Shown in pieces: positions 20,650 to 26,617 of a stretch of DNA of 26,617 nucleotides. The number at the start of each line of letters is the position of its first letter. The stretch's first letter is position 1. The position numbers and the translations under genes are program-made. The stretch comes from JBGOUV01 sp041477815. Its GTDB lineage: Bacteria; Acidobacteriota; Terriglobia; Bryobacterales; JACQDG01. The notes under the pieces were generated by a model, which was not told the DNA's origin, made no database searches, and was given only the letters and a program-made list of their open reading frames with translations. Where the stretch lies: NCBI GenBank assembly GCA_041477815.1, contig JBGOUV010000040.1, positions 1 to 26,617 of the forward strand. Reading direction: 5' to 3'.

Positions 20650-23547
20650 ATGGTAGGCGAGACGCTGGCCCATTATCGAATCCTGGAAAAGCTCGGCGAG
20701 GGCGGCATGGGCGTGGTGTACAAGGCCCTGGACACGCACCTGGACCGCTTTGTCGCCCTGAAGGTCCTGCCGCCGGAGAAGATGTCCGATCCCGAGCGCA
20801 AGCGCCGCTTTGTGCTGGAAGCCCGGGCCGCCTCCGCCCTCAATCACCCCAACATCGTGGTTATACACGATATCGATACGGCCCGAGGCGTCTCCTTCAT
20901 CGCCATGGAGTACGTCGAGGGACAGTCCTTGAGCCGGCGCATTGGCGGCCAGGGACTCCCGATCGACGAGGCCCTCGACTACGCGGCGCAGATCTCGGAC
21001 GCCCTGGCGGCCGCGCATGCCGCCGGCATCGTCCACCGCGACATCAAGCCCGCTAACGTCATGGTGACCGCGGCGCCGGTTGCGGGGCGGGTGAAAGTTC
21101 TCGACTTCGGCCTGGCCAAGCTAACCGAGCATCACCCCGCCAGCGAAGAGGCGCTCACCGCCACGAGTGACCCGGCCACCGAGCCGGGCGTCATCCTGGG
21201 CACGGTCTCCTACATGTCACCCGAGCAAGCCGTGGGCAAGTCCGTAGACGCCCGCTCCGACGTTTTCTCCCTGGGCGCGGTGCTCTACGAAATGGTGGCC
21301 GGCCGCCGGCCCTTCCAGGGCGACTCCCAGATGGCCACCCTCCTGGCCATCGTCCACCAGGCCCCCGCGCCACTCCAACATCTGCCTCCGGAACTGGAGC
21401 GCCTCCTGCGGCGCTGCCTCGAAAAGGACCCCGGCGCCCGCTACGCCGCCGCCGGCGAGCTGCACCAGCAACTGGTTTCCTGCCAGGCGCGACTGGCAGT
21501 CCATCGCCGGCGGTCGGCGTTGTGGCGGCCGCGGCGCCTGGTTCCGGCCTGCCTATTGCTCCTTGCTATAGTCGTTGCCGCCGGGCGCTGGTACCAGCGC
21601 TCTGCGCGGGCGCGCTGGGCCAACAGCGAGGGTATTACGGAAATCCGGCGACTGGTGGACGATCAGAAATATGTCGAGGCGTTTCGAGTGGCCGAGGAAG
21701 TCGAGCGCTATGCGCCGCAGAACCAGGCCCTGGCGGCGCTGTGGCCCCGGATGTCCCGCACCGTCACCCTCCGGACGACGCCGCCGGGCGCGCAGGTCTA
21801 CGTCAAGGACTACACCAACCCGAGCGGGGAATGGCGCTTGCTCGGCCCCTCCCCGATCGAGCGCGCCAGGATAGCGCTCCAATATTGCCGCTGGCGCATC
21901 GCCAAAGAGGGGTTTGAGACCATCGAGGCCGCCGACCCCTTTCCGCCCTTCGGCGCGGCGGCGGCCCAGCCGCTGGAGTTCCCGCTGGCCGCCACAGGCT
22001 CGCTACCGGCCGGTATGGTCCGGGTGCCCGCGCGCCAGTTCCGGCATCCGCTGGGCTCGTTCGGCCTCCCGGGAGAACCGCATCTGGCGGGCTTTCTGCT
22101 CGACAAGTTCGAGGTCACCAACAAGCAGTACAAACAGTTCGTCGACGGCGGTGGATACGGCAAGCTGCGCGACTTTGTCGACGCCACCGGAAGGCCCGGA
22201 CCTTCGACCTGGGCCCTGGGAACCTACCCCGACGGACAGGACGATTACCCGGTCGGCGGCGTGAGCTGGTACGAGGCTGCGGCCTACTGCGAGTCCGCCG
22301 GCAAGACGCTTCCGACGCTGTTTCACTGGGCCCAGGCCGCCGGCGTCCAGGCGCTGGATTACCTCATCCCTCTTAGTAATATCGGAACCAAGAGTCTCGC
22401 CAAGGTCGGAGCCCATCAGGGCCTCAGCCCGTACGGCGCCTACGACATGGCCGGAAACGTCAAGGAGTGGTGCTGGAATGCCGCCGGGAGCCAGCGGTTC
22501 ATTCTCGGCGGCGCCTGGAACGAGGCCGGCTACATGTTCGGCGATCCGGACGCCCGCTCGCCCGCCGACCGCTCCCCCGCCAACGGATTTCGCTGCGCCC
22601 GCTACGACGATCCCCGGGCCATTCCGGCGGAGCTCACCGGGCCCCTGCGGCGGGAAAGGCGGGACTATAGCCGGGAGCAGCCCGTGTCCGGCCAGGTGCT
22701 GGAGGCCTACAAGGGCCTGTTCTCCTACGATCGCACGCCGTTGAACGCCAAAGTCGAATCCGTGGACGAGAGCGCGGAACACTGGATCCGGGAGAAGATC
22801 ACCTTCGACGCCGCTTACGGGAAAGAACGCGTCCCTGCTTATTTGTTTCGGCCGAAATCGGGGACTCCACCCTACCAGACGCTCGTCTACTTCCCCGGAG
22901 CGGGGGTCGAGAACATCCCCTCCAGCGCCAACCTGAGCGGCCTGGGTGACATAGAACCACTGGTCCGGAGCGGGCGCGCGGTCCTCTATCCGATCTATCA
23001 GGGCACCTACGAGCGCCTGGTCCGCGAAGGCGCCAGAGCACCGGTTTACTTGAGCCTGGACGCCCCCGTATTGGCCGGGCCCGGCGCCTACCGGGACAAG
23101 GCGGTGATGATGGGCAAGGACCTTTTCCGCGCGATCGATTATCTGGAAACCCGCGCCGATGTGCAAAGAGACCGCCTCGCCTACTTCGGGAATAGTATGG
23201 GTGCTCGCGTCGGCTCGATGTTCCTGACGGTAGATCCTCGCTTCCGGACGGCGGTATTCCTCAACGGAGGCCTGCATCTGCTGCCGAAGCGCTTCCGTGC
23301 CGTCGAAGCGGACGAGTTCCAGTACGTCTCCCGCGTCAAGATCCCCGTGCTGATGATCAACGGCCGGTACGATTTCTTGTTCTCCGTGGACGAATCCCAG
23401 CGCGCCCTGTTTCGCCTGCTCGGAACCCCCGAGCGCGACAAGCGCCAGGTCCTCTACGACCGGGGTCACAGCACGCCATTCGTGTCCCACGACGAAGTCC
23501 GGGAGATCCTCGACTGGCTGGATCGTTACCTGGGAAAGGTGAATTAG
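20650..23547 (+). CDS. Four-module fusion: Ser/Thr kinase - PEGA - FGE-like (SUMF1) - alpha/beta hydrolase (PK3)
   Basis: The 965-residue protein begins with a Hanks kinase: LGEGGMGVVY, Lys38 in VALK, HRDIKPANV with Asp131, DFG, GTVSYMSPEQAVG. A membrane helix, LVPACLLLLAIVVAAGRWY, sits near 297-315. A PEGA-type domain follows (TVTLRTTPPGAQVYVKDY, near 371). Then comes an FGE-sulfatase/SUMF1-type domain at about 453-652: FLLDKFEVTNKQYKQFVDGG, YPVGGVSWYEAAAYCESAGK, YGAYDMAGNVKEWCWNAAG, LGGAWNE and ANGFRCARY. The active-site cysteine pair of true formylglycine-generating enzymes is absent, so it more likely binds a ligand. The C-terminal third is an alpha/beta hydrolase with AYFGNSMGAR (nucleophile Ser849), INGRYDFLF (Asp908) and DRGHSTPF (His940), a complete triad. 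The last two modules should face the periplasm. ATG at 20650 is chosen; GTG at 20644 is the alternative. Confidence 0.92.
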   Translation: MVGETLAHYRILEKLGEGGMGVVYKALDTHLDRFVALKVLPPEKMSDPERKRRFVLEARAASALNHPNIVVIHDIDTARGVSFIAMEYVEGQSLSRRIGGQGLPIDEALDYAAQISDALAAAHAAGIVHRDIKPANVMVTAAPVAGRVKVLDFGLAKLTEHHPASEEALTATSDPATEPGVILGTVSYMSPEQAVGKSVDARSDVFSLGAVLYEMVAGRRPFQGDSQMATLLAIVHQAPAPLQHLPPELERLLRRCLEKDPGARYAAAGELHQQLVSCQARLAVHRRRSALWRPRRLVPACLLLLAIVVAAGRWYQRSARARWANSEGITEIRRLVDDQKYVEAFRVAEEVERYAPQNQALAALWPRMSRTVTLRTTPPGAQVYVKDYTNPSGEWRLLGPSPIERARIALQYCRWRIAKEGFETIEAADPFPPFGAAAAQPLEFPLAATGSLPAGMVRVPARQFRHPLGSFGLPGEPHLAGFLLDKFEVTNKQYKQFVDGGGYGKLRDFVDATGRPGPSTWALGTYPDGQDDYPVGGVSWYEAAAYCESAGKTLPTLFHWAQAAGVQALDYLIPLSNIGTKSLAKVGAHQGLSPYGAYDMAGNVKEWCWNAAGSQRFILGGAWNEAGYMFGDPDARSPADRSPANGFRCARYDDPRAIPAELTGPLRRERRDYSREQPVSGQVLEAYKGLFSYDRTPLNAKVESVDESAEHWIREKITFDAAYGKERVPAYLFRPKSGTPPYQTLVYFPGAGVENIPSSANLSGLGDIEPLVRSGRAVLYPIYQGTYERLVREGARAPVYLSLDAPVLAGPGAYRDKAVMMGKDLFRAIDYLETRADVQRDRLAYFGNSMGARVGSMFLTVDPRFRTAVFLNGGLHLLPKRFRAVEADEFQYVSRVKIPVLMINGRYDFLFSVDESQRALFRLLGTPERDKRQVLYDRGHSTPFVSHDEVREILDWLDRYLGKVN

Positions 23548-23598
23548 AGGGGAAGGTAACGGCACGCTACGTGCTGGTCTGTTGCCGGAGGACCAGCT

Positions 23599-24018
23599 AT
23601 GCGCGTCATTCTCGCTTTCGTTCTGTTCACCTCATGGGCCTTTGCGGAAGATCCGACCAAGCAGATCAAGATTGTCCCGATCGAGCCGCGGGCGGACCAT
23701 ATGGTGAACGGGCAGCAGTTGTATCGCGAATACTGCGCCGTTTGCCACGGCCGTACCGGCAAGGGAGACGGTCCGGCGGCCGAGGCTCTCAAAATGCCGC
23801 CTGCCAATCTCACCACTCTGGCCGCCGGCAATGGGGGCAAATTCCCCACCTTCGCCGTCGGCGTAACCATTAAGGGGGAGCAGACCGTCGCGGCCCACGG
23901 CGCCACCGACATGCCCATCTGGGGTCCCGTGTTCCGCCAGATGAGCGCCGATCAGAGAGTCGGTGAGTTGCGCGTCGCCAACCTGGTGAAGTTCATCGAG
24001 ACGATGCAGGCTAAGTAG
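23599..24018 (+). CDS. Small periplasmic c-type cytochrome
   Basis: The 139-residue protein has a signal peptide, MRVILAFVLFTSWAFA, cleaved before EDPTK. A single class-I cytochrome c domain follows: YREYCAVCHGRTGKGDGPAA carries the heme motif CAVCH (Cys46, Cys49, axial His50). The second axial ligand is probably Met105 in the typical TDMPIWGPVF. It would carry electrons in the periplasm between unidentified partners. A strong Shine-Dalgarno, GGAGG, lies 7 nt before the ATG. The gene starts 51 bp after PK3 and may belong to the same transcript or its own. Its 3' end overlaps the convergent amrS gene by 8 bp. Confidence 0.9.
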   Translation: MRVILAFVLFTSWAFAEDPTKQIKIVPIEPRADHMVNGQQLYREYCAVCHGRTGKGDGPAAEALKMPPANLTTLAAGNGGKFPTFAVGVTIKGEQTVAAHGATDMPIWGPVFRQMSADQRVGELRVANLVKFIETMQAK

Positions 24019-25117
24019 GGCGGAGCGAGACCAGAAAGGGCCGGTCGGCAACCTGGCCGCGGTAGCTCTCGGCCCAGCGGCCGGGGATCGCGGTCCGGCA
24101 GTGGGGACACCGGCCCTCCCCGGTGAGCCGGTACTCGCGGATCCGGTAGCCCCAGCGTCCTACCACCACCTTCCGGCAGGAGGGGCAACGGGTGTTCTCC
24201 AGGTCGCCGACCTCGCCGGGGAGGTTGCCCGCATACACGTAGCGCAATCCCACGCTCCGCCCGATCTCCGCCGCCCGCAGCAGCGTCTCGGTCGGCGTAT
24301 CGTCCGGCTCGGTCATCTTGTAGTCCTGGTGGAAGGCGGTGACGTGCCAGGGAATATCGGGCGAGATGCCGGCCAGGAACTCGGCCAAGCGGCGCAGTTC
24401 CTCGTCCGAGTCGTTGAAGCCGGGGACGACGAGAGTCACGATCTCCAGCCAGAAGCCCATCTGGTGGATGCGGCGGATACTGTCCAGGATGGGCTCGATC
24501 CGGCCTCCCAGGTCCCGGTAGTGGCGGTCATCGAAGCTCTTCAGGTCGACTTTGTAGAGATCGGTCCACGGCCGGATGTATTCGAGCACCTGGGGCGTGG
24601 CATTGCCGTTGGAGACGAAACCGGTCAGCAGGCCCCGGTCGCGCGCTTCCCGGAAGACGGCCACGGCCCACTCGGCGGTGATGAGGGGCTCGTTGTAAGT
24701 GGAGACCACCACCTCGCCGCCCATCTCCACCGCCCGGGCGGCCATCTGCTCCGGGGTGACCGGCCGGGGCCGGGACACGGCCTGGGGATCTCGAATAGCC
24801 TGGCTGGTCACCCAGTTCTGGCAGTAGGCGCAGTGCAGGTCGCAGCCCAGCATACCGAAGCTGAACGCCAGCGCCCCCGGACGGACATGGAAGAACGGCT
24901 TCTTCTCGATGGGATCGCATTGGACGCCGGCTACATAGCCCCACGGCACGTGCAGCCGACCGCCGCGATTGAACCGCACCTTGCACACTCCCGCCTGTCC
25001 CTCGGCGATGGGACACCGGTGCCCGCAGGCGTAGCAGCGGAGGCGGTGGCGCTCGATCGGTTCCCACAGATCGCCGACCCGGGTATTCTCCGCCAGGATC
25101 TCAGCCAGCGTCGGCAT
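24011..25117 (-). CDS. amrS: AmmeMemoRadiSam system radical SAM enzyme
   Basis: The 368-residue protein is the radical SAM member of the AMMECR1-Memo-RadicalSAM family. The cluster motif CxxxCxxC is in LGCDLHCAYCQNW (Cys92, Cys96, Cys99). Upstream is the family's extra cysteine set: LRCYACGHRCPIAEGQAGVC (Cys28, 31, 35, 45). Family text includes IEKKPFFHVRPG, VVVSTYNEPLITAEWAV, LYKVDLKSFDDRHYRDLGG and DIPWHVTAFHQDYKMTEPDD. A C-terminal zinc ribbon (TRCPSCRKVVV...GRCPHCRTAIP) is normal for the group. The reaction is unknown; the enzyme usually works with AMMECR1 and Memo-like proteins, neither of which is in the window. The ATG at 25117 has no Shine-Dalgarno but a TATACT box 13 nt upstream, next to a REP-like element. 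Confidence 0.9.
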   Translation of the reverse strand: MPTLAEILAENTRVGDLWEPIERHRLRCYACGHRCPIAEGQAGVCKVRFNRGGRLHVPWGYVAGVQCDPIEKKPFFHVRPGALAFSFGMLGCDLHCAYCQNWVTSQAIRDPQAVSRPRPVTPEQMAARAVEMGGEVVVSTYNEPLITAEWAVAVFREARDRGLLTGFVSNGNATPQVLEYIRPWTDLYKVDLKSFDDRHYRDLGGRIEPILDSIRRIHQMGFWLEIVTLVVPGFNDSDEELRRLAEFLAGISPDIPWHVTAFHQDYKMTEPDDTPTETLLRAAEIGRSVGLRYVYAGNLPGEVGDLENTRCPSCRKVVVGRWGYRIREYRLTGEGRCPHCRTAIPGRWAESYRGQVADRPFLVSLRPT

Positions 25118-25130
25118 GGCAGGTGCTTCC

Positions 25131-25136
25131 AGTATA
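25131..25136 (-). promoter_or_regulatory. Candidate -10 box (TATACT) for amrS
   Basis: TATACT on the minus strand lies 13 nt before the amrS ATG and abuts the REP-like element on its upstream side. The -35 region would therefore fall inside the repeat. Confidence 0.4.
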
Positions 25137-25310
25137 CCGAACCGCGACCGTCAGGGAGCGGATCCCCGATTTGCCGAGATTTGCCGAACCCTCCGCCCCG
25201 TTGAAGACGCGGCGAAGAACCGGCGAAACTGCCCGGCCGTACCGGCCGCGTCTTCATCACCTTTGGTGGGCCGCAGGCCCCTGGGGCACTCCCTCACGGT
25301 CGCGGTTCGG
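25137..25310. repeat. Nested inverted-repeat (MITE-like) element with REP-like ends
   Basis: The outer arms, 25137-25160 and 25287-25310, are inverted copies matching at 22 of 24 positions (CCGAACCGCGACCGT then CAGGGAGCG on the left). Inside lies a second perfect 12-bp inverted pair, TGAAGACGCGGC (25202-25213) and GCCGCGTCTTCA (25245-25256). There is no ORF of note inside. The 174-bp unit occupies nearly the whole divergent gap between amrS and the RlmD-like gene. Its nested symmetry suggests a non-autonomous transposable unit or a BIME. Confidence 0.7.
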
Positions 25311-25330
25311 CGCACCTGTTAGCATGGGAC

Positions 25331-26542
25331 GTGGGCTTCGAGGTCCAGATCGAGAAGCTGGTCTACGGCGGTCGCGGCCTGGCCCGCTGGAACGGACGCG
25401 TCGTCCTGACCCCCTTCGTCATACCCGGCGAGCGGGTCCTGGCCGAGCCCGAGCGCGAGTCACCCGGCCTGATCTCCGCCCGCCTCCTCCAACTAGAAAC
25501 CCCGGATCCCGCCCGCCTCCCCGCCCCCTGCCCGTATTTCCAGCGCTGCGGCGGCTGTCATTACCAGCACCTGCCCTACGAAAGACAGCTCGCGGCCAAG
25601 CGCGACATTCTGCTCGAAACTCTGGCCCGCCTGGGACGCCTCGAGTGGACCGGCCCCGTCGACCTCTTCTCCGCCGACCCCTGGGCCTACCGCAATCGCA
25701 CCCAGCTCCACCTCGCCAAGCGTGGCCCCCGGTTTGACATCGGCTATTTTGAGCACGGCTCCCACCGCCTCTGTCCCATCGAGTCCTGCCCGGTCAGTTC
25801 CCCGCCTCTCAACCGGGCCATCACGGCCCTGGCCCGCCTCGGCCCCGACCGGCGGTTCCCCGACTTCCTCCACTCCGTCGAACTCTTTACCAATGAACAC
25901 GATCTTCTCCTGACCGTACTCGAAAGCGACCGCCCCATCAGCCGCCGCTTCTTCGAGTGGTGCGCCGCCGAGATAGAGGGCCTCTCCACCGCTCCCTTCC
26001 TCGAATACTCCGCCGGACCCGACGTCTTTCGGGTCAGCAGCCGGTCGTTCTTCCAGATCAACCGCCATCTGGTCTCTCGTCTCCCCGAGGCCGCGCTGGG
26101 CGATAGCACCGGCGCCGTGGCTCTCGATCTTTACGCCGGCGTCGGCCTGTTCACTCTGCCGCTGGCCCGCCGCTTCGAGCGCGTGGTCGCTCTCGACGCC
26201 GGCCGCAGCGCCATCGCCGACCTTACCTTCAACGCCCAGCGCGCCGGCCTCCCCATAGAGGCCCACCACGGCTCCGCCGACCGTTTCCTCGCCGCTTACG
26301 AAGGCGCCGCCGACTTCGTCCTCGCCGATCCCCCGCGCACCGGCCTCGGTCTCGCCGTCACCGACTCCCTCATTCGTATACGCCCGCGCGCTCTCACCAT
26401 CGTCTCCTGCGACCCCTCCACCCTGGCCCGCGACCTCCGCGCCCTCACCGCCGCCGGCTTCGCCCTCCGGTCCGTGAAAATAGTCGATTTATTCCCCCAA
26501 ACCTTCCATATTGAGAGCATAATAGAACTGCAATCCGGATGA
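25331..26542 (+). CDS. Iron-sulfur 23S rRNA (uracil-C5)-methyltransferase, RlmD/RumA family
   Basis: This 403-residue protein uses SAM to methylate C5 of a uracil in rRNA (family TrmA/RlmC/RlmD). An N-terminal TRAM-like domain (VQIEKLVYGGRGLARWNGRV) is followed by the 4Fe-4S ligands in PCPYFQRCGGC (Cys67, 73, 76) and one of LCPIESC (Cys148 or Cys153). The methyltransferase fold shows ALDLYAGVGLFTLPLARRF, ADPPRTGL, IVSCDPSTLARDL with the catalytic Cys360, and the C-terminal DLFPQTFHIESI with the general-base Glu. The start is a GTG at 25331; the ATG at 25324 is in another frame. Which uracil is modified cannot be read from the sequence, so no symbol is given. The stop overlaps the start of the next gene (ATGA). 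Confidence 0.9.
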   Translation: MGFEVQIEKLVYGGRGLARWNGRVVLTPFVIPGERVLAEPERESPGLISARLLQLETPDPARLPAPCPYFQRCGGCHYQHLPYERQLAAKRDILLETLARLGRLEWTGPVDLFSADPWAYRNRTQLHLAKRGPRFDIGYFEHGSHRLCPIESCPVSSPPLNRAITALARLGPDRRFPDFLHSVELFTNEHDLLLTVLESDRPISRRFFEWCAAEIEGLSTAPFLEYSAGPDVFRVSSRSFFQINRHLVSRLPEAALGDSTGAVALDLYAGVGLFTLPLARRFERVVALDAGRSAIADLTFNAQRAGLPIEAHHGSADRFLAAYEGAADFVLADPPRTGLGLAVTDSLIRIRPRALTIVSCDPSTLARDLRALTAAGFALRSVKIVDLFPQTFHIESIIELQSG

Positions 26543-26617
26543 AGTATCCGCTGATTGCGCCGCTGGCCGCGTTTTCGGCTGGAATTATGGCGGCGCAATA
26601 CACCCAGTTTTCCTTCC
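26539..26617 (+). CDS. Probable ComEC/Rec2 family DNA-uptake channel, first codons only
   Basis: An ATG overlapping the stop of the methyltransferase gene (ATGA) opens a frame that runs off the window. The visible start, MKYPLIAPLAAFSAGIMAAQ, has the hydrophobic 'P-L-h-x-P-L-x-A-x-x-x-G-I' pattern of ComEC/Rec2 N-termini, which span the inner membrane and import single-stranded DNA. Only 26 residues are visible, so any membrane protein with a similar first helix remains possible. Confidence 0.45.
   Translation, partial: MKYPLIAPLAAFSAGIMAAQYTQFSF

Noticed and set aside
1..26617. CRISPR arrays, tRNA/rRNA genes, complete insertion sequences
   Set aside because: No regularly spaced repeats, cloverleaf sequences, rRNA cores or transposase genes were recognised.

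Overview
This GC-rich window has strong G/C preference at third codon positions. It resembles a soil Acidobacteriota chromosome of the Solibacter/Bryobacter type. The evidence is the density of Hanks-type Ser/Thr kinases fused to TolB/PD40 propellers, an Oar-like TonB-dependent receptor, Tat-exported Gfo/Idh oxidoreductases, and FlgO/TolB-N plus TPR proteins. The assignment rests on gene content alone, without a marker gene. No rRNA, tRNA, CRISPR array or complete insertion sequence was seen.

Layout, left to right. Bases 1-1502: the 3' part of a membrane-anchored FlgO/TPR signalling protein. It converges with a short cobalamin-independent methionine-synthase-like (MetE C-terminal domain) gene (1484-2494, minus). 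Bases 2614-6332 (minus): a Tat-signal Gfo/Idh/MocA oxidoreductase followed by an Oar-like outer-membrane receptor. Bases 6444-9874 (plus): a MOSC protein followed after 5 bp by a kinase-propeller protein (PK1). Bases 9866-12092 (minus) form an accessory patch. It holds a DUF433 antitoxin-like gene, a four-zinc-knuckle membrane protein, an intergenic stretch with a palindrome, a frameshifted excisionase-type HTH gene, and a chimeric ORF. That ORF joins the Walker-A end of an AAA ATPase to a complete DUF5615 PIN-like toxin domain. Bases 12143-14847 (minus): xseA and a GT-C glycosyltransferase, joined by an ATGA overlap. A phosphotriesterase-family gene diverges from xseA with overlapping start codons. 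Bases 16006-23547 (plus): a second kinase-propeller gene (PK2), then a tightly packed GAF / UxaA-family dehydratase / PK3 cluster. PK3 is a kinase-PEGA-FGE-like-hydrolase fusion. Bases 23599-26617: a small cytochrome c, the AmmeMemoRadiSam radical SAM enzyme (amrS, minus), an rRNA uracil-C5 methyltransferase of the RlmD family, and the first codons of a probable comEC.

A family of about 24-bp REP-like repeats (GAACCGCGACCGT followed by roughly AGGGAGCGGA) occurs five times. Two pairs are inverted and enclose small elements (18578-18649 and 25137-25310). One lone copy lies in the predicted signal-peptide region of the Oar-like gene, which has no ordinary start codon in frame upstream of that region.

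The observations most worth checking are: the apparently split DUF433/DUF5615 toxin-antitoxin pair with its ATPase-toxin chimera; the four-module PK3 protein encoded directly after a sugar-acid dehydratase gene; the REP/MITE-like family; and several starts whose -10-like boxes lie too close to the start codon to leave a normal leader.
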